Assembly: GCF_008831285.2 (NCBI RefSeq)
Contig: NC_045142.1
Location: 7,058,608-7,104,212, forward strand
Direction: 5' to 3'
Source of the DNA: Nymphaea colorata
Lineage: Eukaryota; Streptophyta; Magnoliopsida; Nymphaeales; Nymphaeaceae
DNA length: 45,605 bases
A program made the translations under genes and the position numbers. The notes under the pieces are model-generated. The model ran no database searches. It had not been told where the DNA came from and saw nothing but the letters and a program-made list of their open reading frames with translations. Below, in pieces: positions 21,210 through 31,113 of the stretch (position 1 is the stretch's first letter; each line of letters opens with the position of its first letter).

Positions 21210-21929
21210 ATGGAACAATTTGTCATGGTTGCGCTCCTGGCCCTCGGCGGCGTCAGCGTAGTCTTCTTGGTTGCATTGTGCCTCTTCTGCAGCAAGAGCA
21301 AACTACAGGGTAACATTTTCTATCTCTTTCTCCCTCACTCTCGTCAGCGTGCCTCTCTCTTTCCTTCTTTCGCTTTCTGTGTGTAAGCTTTGTCCCTCGG
21401 CGACCGCTTTCTCGGCGCAACCCTGCAACTCTATGGGTGGCTGTCAGGGTCTTCAACATTTCAGTCTATTGGCCTCTCTTTGACTCCCTCCGTCCTTTCT
21501 TCGCCGCCGCTGCCATTTGCTGTGCGAACCACCACGGCTATCTACGGCCGCCGAATTAGAGACATCATTATCTCTCGTCCGAAAGCAATGGGCACGATGC
21601 AAAATATGCATGCATCTACTTGCAGTCTTTTCGATTGGTTGCTATTTCTTATGTGGTGGCCAAGCTCTTGTTGGCCCTGATGATTAGTTTCTCATTGTCT
21701 AACGGAATTCTTTATGCTGTCTCCTGTTTTTGTTGCCGTGTAATGTAAAGAAGACAACGAAGATGAAGGAACTAATGTTCATGGAGGAGCCGTGATTGAG
21801 ATGCCAACAGTTCCTGATGATCAAACAATGGAGGAAGAAGAGGTGGAAGAAGCCGATGAACTATTTGCCAAAGCAGAGAGCTTCATTGGAAATTTCCTCC
21901 GGCAGATGAACGAGCAAGAAGAGGAATAA
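21210..21929 (+). CDS. Small single-pass membrane protein with acidic DUF761-like tail, 92 aa
   Basis: Two exons, 21210-21309 and 21751-21929, joined by a GT-AG intron (CAGG|GTAACA ... GTAAAG|AAGAC) whose phase is exact. The product starts MEQFVMVALLALGG and has one hydrophobic span at about residues 5-27, followed by CSKSK. The rest is strongly acidic, with a run EEEEVEEADE at 61-70. It ends with ELFAKAESFIGNFLRQMNEQ (70-89). The pattern (D/E)ELxxKAExFIxNFxxQ(L/M)xxQ is that of small plant DUF761-type proteins of unknown role. The expected topology is a short N-terminal anchor and an acidic C-terminal domain; the side of the membrane is not determinable. The upstream region is entirely repeats (palindrome, direct copy, 31-bp units). 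Function is unknown. Each exon is shorter than 60 codons, so it is easily missed. Confidence 0.75.
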
Positions 21930-22073
21930 TGGAAGTTGGGGAATGACTCAACCATCGAGCGACTTACAACAACAGGAAACGTTAAAATGACTAAGGAGTG
22001 TCATTATTTACTGTCTTACAAGACCAAATGCCTCCCCCAACTTTCTAAACGAAAGAAAGCGAGTGTTTCTCTC

Positions 22074-22153
22074 TATCTTCTCACTCTTATCTACTTGATT
22101 ATCTCTGCATATGTATCTTCTCACTCTTATCTACTTGATTATGTCTGCATATG
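22074..22153. repeat. Tandem duplication, 2 x 40 bp
   Basis: TATCTTCTCACTCTTATCTA-type units at 22074-22113 and 22114-22153 differ by one base. They lie about 145 bp after the stop codon of the small membrane-protein gene, possibly in its 3' UTR. Confidence 0.9.
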
Positions 22154-22489
22154 TACCTTATCCAACGGTCTGCTTTCTCTTCTCGACGAACACATCAATA
22201 ATGTTTAATATTGATCTTCTTTTGAAAGTTATTTGCCAAATAATTAAAATTCCCATGTTACCATCTTCCAGCAAGAAGAATCGGATGTTGGTTTACCAGG
22301 AGGAAATGGGCTGGCATTAATTGTTCACTCTCGGTCTTGGCCTTCTTGCAAGAGCGCTAGCTCATGAGCCTGCAGGCAGCAGGAGAATTGATTCTCTTGC
22401 CATACATCTTATACAAATGATCCGAACATATAATTATTCCCTTTTACTACTTCGGATTTCATTGTACTCTTACTTTGTAGCTGGTTCGA
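22154..22489. other. 3' flank of the small gene, no further gene seen
   Basis: A short open frame from about 22270 (QQEESDVGLPGGNGLALIV...) is not supported by splice sites and is not called. Confidence 0.35.
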
Positions 22490-23707
22490 CACTACAACAA
22501 TATTGAGTGCCACTGAGGGACTATAAGCCGTTCGATAGTGTAAAAAGGTAACGCTGACGACCCAAGGCATTGGGAGATCCCACCTTAGACCTGTGCCGTT
22601 TTACCCTTTCATTATTAGGGCTTTCCCTAAAAATGAAAAGGAAAAAAGAAACTCCCTCTCTCCCTCTCGTAGGGGCCCTGCAATATTTTCCATTGCCACA
22701 GTGCTATTGCTTGCAGCGTTGATGAAGATGAAGAAAAATTCAGGTTGTTGATTCAACAAGAGCGGCAATGACCTTTGACGCCCCATCCTCTTCCCGACCT
22801 TGCTGATTGAGGGGCACCGCTACTGCCGAAGGAAGAACTACGTGTGTGAGTCGGTGGCAGAACGTCTTTTATTGGCATTTACATTATATGTAGATTTTTG
22901 CCACAACTATTATGTGCCCTATCTCGGCCCTACGGTCTTCCTTTTTGTGAGTTACTTATGGGCACCGCCCAACACAACTTGGCTTGTTGGAGTTTCTTTT
23001 CTGAAATTTTGGATGGAATCTCCTAATCGATTTTTCCAATAGAAAAAGGCTTTCAGGCAAAGGAATTTGAGAAACCATAGAAGAAACTGCTGGATTCTTG
23101 GTGAGTTTTGCCTAATTAGAAATCATCTATGAAAATCATTTGTGATGTTAATGTTATCTTTCCTCTTGTTGCAATTTTCTTTTTGGGGTTTTTGCTAGTG
23201 TTTGGGCGCACCTATGGAAGTAACTATGTATTGCAATTTTAGGAATTTATGGGGTTTGCTCTCTTGTTTATAAGTAGATTGTATTTACAATATGTTCTGC
23301 TGCTTGAGCTTTGTTTCTAGATTTTGGAGACAAAGTTAAAGGAGTTCACATTAAGGCTATGTCCTCAGGGATGGCATTTCACTGTCCTCAATTTTTTCCT
23401 TCCTTCCTCATTTTTCCATCCTCTAAGCCAATTACAATATGGAGATAAAGCCTCTGTATTAAGGCTGAACATCTACTGTTCTATGTGTGTATATGTACAG
23501 ATTCATTTGCCGGTGTATGTGTGTGCAAGAGAGAGAGAGAGAGAGAGAGGGAGGGGGAGAAGGATTTCAACATTGCATAAAAGCCAACCAGAGATTGGCA
23601 CAGTTACAAAGCCAGTATAACCAAGAAGCCTGGAAGCCAATTAACCACAGTCCTAGAGAGAGAGATAGAGATAGAGAGAGAGAGAAAGAGAGAGAGAGAG
23701 AGGGAGG

Positions 23708-23766
<59 letters not shown>

Positions 23767-23883
23767 AGAGGGAGAGGGAGAGGGAGAGGGAGAGGGATTT
23801 CAACATTGCATAAAAGCCAACCACAGATTGGCACAGTTACAAAGCCAGTATAACCAAGAAGCCTGGAAGCCAATTAACCACAG

Positions 23884-23942
<59 letters not shown>

Positions 23943-25063
23943 AAATCTAAAAAGTCTAACTGAATATAATTTCAAATGGTTCTCTGTTACCAAGTCTGGT
24001 TTGCTTTCACTATGTCTCTAACCTTGAACTGACCTCTTCTTTCCATTGCAGTTGCAGAGAAGAGTTGGAACATCACAAGTCCATAAATCAGCCAAGGACA
24101 GAAAAGGATTTGGAAATTAACATTAATGCTCATTGATGATAGCACAAGCGGGATGAATAACTCTATTAGGACAGAGCAGCGAGAGAGACTTTTCTCATGG
24201 ATTGACCATCATCCTGGGGTTGCAATGCAGATTGCCTTCAGCCATACATTGCCCAGAACTTTGTATGTCTAATGGAGACATATGGCTGCACGCCTGTTAT
24301 TACACTCAAATGAGGATGCAAATTTTGGGCATGAAATGCCAATGCACCTGTAAAGATTCAAGTTCATATAGGCCTGTCGTCTTTTATCTTTGTTTCTTTT
24401 CCTTTTTAGCCTTCTTCCCCACCTTAAAATGTATACCAATGAATGCATAAATTTTGAGCTCGAGTACAGAAGCTGTTTTTATGTGTTTGCATACTACTGC
24501 TTTTAACTGGTGGCAATCTGTGAATGGACCTCATGGGAAATCTATTTGCAATTGGTCTCTCGCTACCCCCTTGCTGGTCTCCAGGTGCCGCTAGGCATCC
24601 AGCGTGAGCCTCCCCATGATTATGAACGGCATACCTTTTTCTAATTCGTACAACGCCACCATTACCAAAAATGAAAGATGAATTTGAAGATAAATCTAAC
24701 CCTTCATTTTGGTTTGGCCTCGTAAAAATACTGGTGGTATTGTGGATTTTGAATTTGCCTTGTCTTTATTATTAATCCTTTGTTTAGATTGGACAGCTGA
24801 ATGTATGTATAGGCAGTAAGTACCAACATGTTCATGTACGAGAGCTTTTTTTTTTTATTTTTCAGGGCACAACGGCTATAGCAGTGAGAACGATCACCGG
24901 TACGTAAGAGCTTGTGCCCGGCATCGGCAATTATTAGTTTATAATTCCCGACGCCTAAAATCGTTGGGAGTGGTTTCTCTACGGGATTTTTACCGACGGC
25001 TTGTAGGTCGGCCTTGGGGTGCTCTTCGCCGACCGCTCGGCGATACCCGAGATTGCTGTAGTG
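22490..25063. mobile_element. Candidate non-autonomous CACTA element
   Basis: Left terminus CACTACAACAATATTG (22490-22505) and inverted right terminus CACTACAGCAATCTCG (25048-25063) agree at 13 of 16 bases and begin with the defining CACTA. The right subterminal region carries CCGACGGC, CCGACGCC and TCGGCGA words in both orientations, as in CACTA elements. Flanking triplets CGA and ATA do not match, so the duplication has decayed or the ends belong to different elements. No transposase is seen. The interior has exon-like pieces with a good donor (TTCTTG|GTGAGT near 23100) and acceptor (TTTCCATTGCAG near 24052) but no sustained reading frame, which could be captured host sequence. The 162-codon - strand frame at 24704-25192 is the terminal region and not a gene. 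Confidence 0.45.
23527..23940. repeat. GA microsatellites enclosing a duplicated 93-bp segment
   Basis: GA-rich tracts at about 23529-23560, 23654-23795 and 23887-23938 alternate with two copies of the same 93-bp sequence (23561-23653 and 23794-23886; GATTTCAACATTGCATAAAA start, CACAGTCC end). The offset is 233 bp and about one base differs. This looks like one tandem duplication of unique-plus-GA sequence. The many Arg/Glu and Ser/Leu frames are artefacts. Confidence 0.9.
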
Positions 25064-26256
25064 ATATTGAAGCCTTAGAGACTCTTTAGCATTGTAGAAA
25101 TGGTTTGCAATGGGGTTAATAAACTTATTCCTTATCAACCAATTGGTTAATGAAGTTAATTTGTAGTTGATAAGGCTTTTGCTGCTTACCATTATTCTGC
25201 CAGACGTGGTTCTTTCTGTAGTTCATCTCTGTTATTCGGTATACAAGTCCTTTTCTCCTCAAATTGAGCGATGCTTGACTCGTTTAGACAACAACTGGTG
25301 CATGAAATGGATAAGCTACACAAAAAAATTTTCTCTTTTTAATGGATGGTTTAAGCTTGTACGTATAGTCTTATGATGGCTTCTCTTAAGAAAAGAAAAA
25401 AGAAAGTCCTACAAAATTCATCTGATGTGGTAAAAGAACCGTGATCCGACTTCAATAGCACAAATTGGATGTGGGTGTTGGAGAACATGCACGAAAATGA
25501 AACGAGGCACCTCTTTGACTTACAGCTCTTCATGTTGGCACCTACTTCATTTCCTATTTATACCATAGGACACCCGTACCCATATCCGTGTGACATAGGG
25601 TTTGACTTGTCACTAAAGATGTATTCTCTTGCTATGCTTGTATTTATTTCCATATAAATATGTAATCACTTTTTTATAGTTAATCGACTTGGACCGAGAT
25701 GGATGGCTAACCATGAATCCCTGATTTTTTTTAGGGTCATAAATGACTGGGTTCTGACTTCTGATTTTGACTACCTAGTTTCTGACATGGTGAAGGATTT
25801 TTCATTTTTTTTCTTCTTCATGATTATTTTAAATAATTTATTACATTGATTCTTAAATTTTGACGTGATTAATGATTCGTATGTGATACTATGGATACAA
25901 CATAAATTGGCCTATTCTTCGTGGTTAAAAAGTACTATAATTCACTATTACTTTTTCTCTCTCAATTAATTTCATACTTTCTATAATACACTTCTCCACA
26001 GTCATGATACAAGTCATGACTTGCAGTTTTCTACATTGCTTTTATTCCACTCCAATCCTCCCTCCTCAATGAATCATTTTACTGATGAATAATTCCTCCT
26101 CAAGAAGGTGAATTGCCAAGTTGATCTTGACATACCAAGAGACCTATGACATCCAACTGTGGTTAGCCATATCTTGCATGAACTCAAAAACAAATATAAG
26201 AATGGTTTCGAGTACATGGAATCTCGTAGTAGATTTAGCCATCTGTAAGGCAATAC
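25064..26256. other. Intergenic or intronic, no gene seen
   Basis: AT-rich with short frames only. Confidence 0.4.
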
Positions 26257-28063
26257 CATATGCTTCTGACATTGCATAGTCAGTTGGGCTAATCCAACCG
26301 TTCCCAATAGCAGTGTTTGGGCCCACTAGAAAGACCAAATCATTACACTCATAATGGTGACCATGCATCAGAAAGAACAGGGAATTATAACATCCATAAC
26401 TATTAGAATTTGTTTGGCAGTATATGAGTCTGCTATAAACTACCATGTAGCCAAGCAGCATATTTTCTGCCTCACTTGCACTTCAGAACACCCATCCTCG
26501 ACACACAAAAAGTAAAATCTATTTACAAAAATAAGTGGAGGCTGTACCTGCAGGAGGAGGTACTAATCCAAAGTGTGCTGGTCCTCCAGGCTCACTTTTG
26601 CAGGCCTCACCAACTTGTACCCTACACAAGTAGTGGTTCCCCACATACCTATTTCAGAGAAAATAAATTAAAGTAGACGATAATGAAAAAAATTAAAATT
26701 CATGAACCAACACCATTAAGAAAATATAAATTCTAGTTCAATCATCTTGAAAAGTAATCATCTTGACGTACTTTAATAATTGGCCAGTTAAGGAAAAGTC
26801 GAATCATTTGCTTGTAACAACACTATCAATCCACTGTGATGGGAATGTAAAAATAAGAATAAAAAATCTCTTACATAGCATGTTGACTGTCTCCAAACAG
26901 AACTAGAGTAAAAATGCAGATAGAATGATAAACTATGAAGTCTCAGCATCAGTTGCCAACAAACTTCACATATGTTTGCACATAGTGATTGGTAGTTGCA
27001 AAAACTAAATGATCCCTTAAAAGGCTAAAAAATAACAACCAGAAGAAGAAGCCATCATCCTGGAAATAGAGTCTTCTAAACTTGTATGCAAGTGTCTATG
27101 CACGTGCACACAACCACACACGTAGAGACATAGACACAAGTACATACATATATACAAGTAAGAAAACAACAGCCTATATCACACACAGAAACAAGAGCAA
27201 AATAAAGGAAAAACTATCATGAAATATGTCTACCATCAAAACAAGATGAATTTGGAATAAAGGAAAAAAAAAATACTTCCACCTTATTGCAGGAATTATT
27301 ACCGGATACAAAATTTTTAGAATGTTCTCTATGGGCATGAAACACCCCTTAATGAAACACAGACTAAGTTAATTAGTTGGAATGTGTAATGCGGCTAATG
27401 AGACCTGCCCACGTGGTTAGGAGCACAAGTTTGGCACCTTCATGCTAAGTGAAGCCATGAGATAATGCCAGGTCGCTTCTCTAGGCATGGCTGAAGCTGC
27501 AAAAGGTTTTGGGCATCGTTGAAGCTTAGTCAAAATTCAAATGTTCTAGTTTGGTAATGATGCAACTTCACATGTGACAAAGCATGCCTTTGACAAGCTG
27601 TTTTGGGTCATAAGGATGAAGCCTACTCTATATGTGGACTTAGCTGTATCGTTTGGAGCCATACATGGTAGACTGACCTCGTCCATTTTATCAATCCAAG
27701 TATCAACCAACTTAGTTTATTTTAAGCAATATCATTATGAGTAGACTTTACAAGATATGGAAGGAAACAATGTCATGAAGGAGGCATAATAGTCATTCTG
27801 AGAATACCTTCTCAAACTGTTTTTCATATTGCACATACTCAATATTTCAGGAAAATAAGGAAAGGGATTAACGCCATCGTTACAATGACTTAGCTCATGC
27901 AAAAAGCCTAAGTATGTACCCCAAACAAGCAATGTCCACTTACATTAACAATTGGGTACATCTTTCTATACCTCCATAGTTCCCCAAGATGAAGGAATTG
28001 AACAAGAGGTAACATGGTTGTCAAATGCCTCAAGAATTTATGTAGTTGCTTTATAATAAGTTC
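26257..28063 (-). CDS. Unidentified spliced coding segment, at least three exons, partial
   Basis: Three - strand segments have consensus splice sites and compatible phases. Exon A, 28063-27972 (TTTTGCAG|GAAC ... TGGAG|GTATAG), encodes ELIIKQLHKFLRHLTTMLP and then VQFLHLGELW. Exon B, 26648-26548 (GAAATAG|GTATG ... CCTGCAG|GTACAG), encodes YVGNHYLCRVQVGEACKSE then PGGPAHFGLVPPPAG. Exon C starts at 26325 (GTCTTTCTAG|TGGGCC), encodes GPNTAIGNGWISPTDYAM and may end at 26257. The two bases left by A plus one of B give AGG; one base left by B plus two of C give GTG, so one frame runs through all three. Codon content looks protein-like. The family is not recognised. First and last exons are not found, so it may be part of a larger gene or a pseudogene. 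Confidence 0.45.
26649..27971 (-). other. Intron-like interval between exon-like segments
   Basis: AT-rich and repeat-poor. A frame at 27735-27932 has no recognised motif. Additional small exons could be hidden here. Confidence 0.35.
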
Positions 28064-28921
28064 CTGCAAAAGAAAATTAAAAGAGAATTCATATAATGAG
28101 TCTTTTAATGAGCATGATTTTTTAAACAGTCCTTATTTTAGATCCCCTATGAAAATTGAGTATTACAATTTGTTCACGAGTAAATTCATTAGACAGTTCT
28201 GGTACAAGCCAAATCCATACATTAGTTCAAATGCTATAAAATTGTGGTTTCTAAATATTTTACTTGTTCAATCGGTTAGCCATGCCTTCATGAGGACATA
28301 TTGCTTATTTAAAACTTTAGGAAAATAGAATACTTAATATAAGAAGTACATTTATACTTGATCGAATTGAATAATCTACACCCAACATAACAGATCATTT
28401 TAGATGTAATCCCGACTAAGCAAGCCCTAATACAAATGTTTATACATTCTAAAATGTAAAAATAGATAAATAAGGCGATTAAACAGTTAATTAACTATAT
28501 GACACGTTATACCTATATAATAATAACAACAACAACAATAATAATAATAATTGGTAAATACCAGACAACTTAAATAGGGGCCAAACACCAAAACTATTAA
28601 ATTTGTGTTAAAAACATTTCAAATAAAATGTGAACATCGTAATCTGCCTATAAACACAAATTTAACATAAATCCTGCTTTAATTATAGTTATTTTTGTAA
28701 AAAATGTCATTTTTTCGACAACCAAAATGTCAAGTAGATAAGAGTCATGCATTTTTTATTATTCAAAAAACATTATGAAAGTAAAAATAAATAACCAATT
28801 TAATACATATTTCTAGTCAAATCACTGTGTGTTCACATCTATGAAGTTAGATTGCAAAAAAAGAATGTATATAGGCCTGGTTTTTGTTCGTTACTTAAGT
28901 GGTCTAGTATTTAGTAATTCC
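28064..28921. other. AT-rich stretch, no gene seen
   Basis: AT-rich, with a short AAT/AAC trinucleotide tract near 28520-28552. If exons A-C belong to a larger gene, this would be intron. Confidence 0.35.
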
Positions 28922-29374
28922 TCAATTTATGTACGTGTGTGTGTTGTCCCTTTCTTCATAGGCATTTCATTAAAATCTTCGCAAGCTTTAATTGCCGTGT
29001 ACTTAATATTTTCAGGCAAATGTCTACATGGAGCAACATGATGAGATCGAGTTCCTGCCAAACAATACTTCAACTTAGTAATTCCTCCCGAGTATGGTAC
29101 ATTGAAATTGCCATGAGATCAAGAGTCCAAGACACATTTCTGGCTTAGATATTGTGGCTGTATAATTGAAGACTTGATTTCATGTTGAGCAGTACCAACA
29201 TGGGTTGCCTAATGCAAGAGACATGTAAGCACAAAATACCCACTAAGTCTAACATGGGCATTGCCATTGCCTCCCCATGATCATTTCCTTCCATAACCAT
29301 TTGGTTTTGTTCTAGAACCCTTCAAAAAGAAGTCTTGACGATCCTCCAACAGTTCTCTCGTCTCTCCTTGCAGT
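28922..29374 (-). pseudogene. Degraded hAT-type BED zinc-finger segment, copy A
   Basis: On the - strand, 29103-28922 reads NVPYSGGITKLKYCLAG, then TRSHHVAPCRHLPENIKY, then an in-frame stop after about 60 codons. The arrangement C..C..GGITxLKYHLAG...V.PC..(V/L)PE is the BED-like finger at the N-terminus of plant hAT transposases and related domesticated proteins. Here the LKYHLAG histidine, a zinc ligand, is Cys, and the upstream CxxC half is disrupted by a stop. DNA similarity to the second copy (30721-30873 plus 36478-36752) continues to about 29374. No DUF659 or dimerisation region follows, so it is a fragment. Confidence 0.55.
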
Positions 29375-29400
29375 CATGTCCTCACTTTCATGCACTTCAC

Positions 29401-30356
29401 AAAGACGCTAGACAACGATGCACACATACAATGAGACCAACTTATAAAAAAAAACCTAAAAACAACCTAAACCTAGCTAAACCTCATGCTAAGAAAACAT
29501 GATTCACACAAAATTTAAGCAAAAATACAAGTGAGACTGCTTTGTAGACAATGATGCAAACATGTCCAGAACTGTTCCAATCTTTTCATACAAAGACGCT
29601 AGACAACGATGCACACATACAATGAGACCAACTTATAAAAAAAAAACCTAAAAACAACCTAAACCTAGCTAAACCTCATGCTAAGAAAACATGATTCACA
29701 CAAAATTTAAGCAAAAATACAAGTGAGACTGCTTTGTAGACAATGACGCAAACATGTCCAGAACTGTTCCAATCTTTTCATATAAAGACGCTAGACAACA
29801 ATGCACACATACAATGAGACCAACTTATAAAAAAAAACCTAAAAACAACCTAAACCTAGCTAAACCTCATGCTAAGAAAACATGATTCACACAAAATTTA
29901 AGCAAAAATACAAGTGAGACTGCTTTGTAGACAATGACACAAACATGTCCAGAACTGTTCCAATCTTTTCATACAAAGACGCTAGACAACGATGCACACA
30001 TACAATGAGACCAACTTATAAAAAAAAACCTAAAAACAACCTAAACCTAGCTAAACCTCATGCTAAGAAAACATGATTCACACAAAATTTAAGCAAAAAT
30101 ACAAGTGAGACTGCTTTGTAGACAATGACGCAAACATGTCCAGAACTGTTCCAATCTTTTCATACAAAGACGCTAGACAACGATGCACACATACAATGAG
30201 ACCAACTTATAAAAAAAAACCTAAAAACAACCTAAACCTAGCTAAACCTCATGCTAAGAAAACATGATTCACACAAAATTTAAGCAAAAATACAAGTGAG
30301 ACTGTTTTGTAGACAATGACACAAACATGTCCAGAACTGTTCCAATCTTTTCATAG
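29401..30356. repeat. Tandem array, 5 x ~191 bp
   Basis: Five nearly identical units start AAAGACGCTAGACAACGATG (one with an A for G) at 29401, 29592, 29784, 29975 and 30166. Periods are 191, 192, 191 and 191 bp. Differences between units are a few single bases, so the array is young or homogenised. Each unit contains AACCTAAACCTAGCTAAACC. No frame is conserved and there is no spacer/repeat alternation. Confidence 0.95.
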
Positions 30357-30720
30357 AATTTGCTATAGAAAGCATTTATCAAATAAAAACTAGAAAAAAT
30401 AGGCTTTCAAACGCCTCAGAAACTATGAAATAAAGTAGTTCTGCACAGAAAGGTAAACTTTGCGCAAATATCAAGAAAATTGTTGGATCTGAAACTAGTA
30501 GTGCATCCGGATCAACGGTCTTATATGATCCCAAACTTATTGCATTTGCCGCTGGTAGTGGGCTTGGATTAATGGTCTTATCTGATCCTAAAATTGTTGG
30601 ACTTGCCACTGCCAGTCACGTGATCGTTTCATTCGTTAACCAGTGGTTTGTCCCACAACACATACTAAATGAACTAGATAAATTCCACTTCCACATGAAT
30701 GGATTGCATCACTTTATGTA
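30357..30720. other. Flank of the array, no gene supported
   Basis: A 76-codon - strand frame (30379-30609) contains a short internal duplication (ILGSDKTINP / SLGSYKTVDP) but no recognised domain and is not called. Confidence 0.35.
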
Positions 30721-30873
30721 TCCCCTTTGTTCATAGGCATTTCATTAAAATCTCTGCAAGCTTTAATTGCCATGGACTTAATATTTTCAAGCACATGTCT
30801 ACATGAAGCAACGTCATGACACTTGAGTTCCTGCCAAATGATACTTCAGTTGACTAATTTCTCCTGAGTATAT
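30721..30873 (-). pseudogene. Degraded hAT-type BED zinc-finger segment, copy B (split by copia 1)
   Basis: - strand similarity to copy A: LKYHLAGT is present with its histidine, then the frame is lost to indels and a stop. Similarity continues on the far side of the copia element at 36478-36752 (GATTTCATGTTGAGCAGTAC and CATTAGGCGATCC versus CATTAGGCAACCC on the - strand). The retrotransposon therefore inserted inside this copy. Confidence 0.6.
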
Positions 30874-31106
30874 TGTTGCAGCCTTGAAACGTGGAGAGAG
30901 AGAGAGAGAGAGGGCTGAAGACGTGAGAGTTGAAAAGAAAAGAACCCGTTTAATTCACTAACCCTAATCTCTATTATAAAGAGATTAGGGTAGAAAAAAG
31001 ATTTACAGATTACATCAATCTAAAATAAAAAAAATATTAAAGAGATCTTATAACTCTTTAATATTACAAAGAACCACCGAAAAACATAAACATTCTTATT
31101 TCAACA
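30874..31106 (-). repeat. Copia 1 3' LTR
   Basis: 233 bp, TG...CA. Differs from the 5' LTR by about eight substitutions counted by eye plus GA-run length, which indicates a fairly recent insertion. Confidence 0.95.
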
Positions 31107-31113
31107 CTCCCCC

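Noticed and set aside
23487-23873. Arg/Glu-rich and Ser/Leu-rich proteins
   Set aside because: Translations of GA microsatellites in several frames.
24704-25192. 162-codon - strand reading frame as a gene
   Set aside because: It runs through the CACTA-like terminal and subterminal repeats and has no domain.
26144-26461. Serine carboxypeptidase relic because of GNGWISPTDYA
   Set aside because: Only a few residues (G..WISP.DY) resemble that family; no catalytic triad motif is present and the neighbouring exon B does not fit the family.
29401-30356. Regular repeats that could suggest a CRISPR array
   Set aside because: Units are contiguous 191-bp tandem copies with no unique spacers, in plant nuclear DNA.
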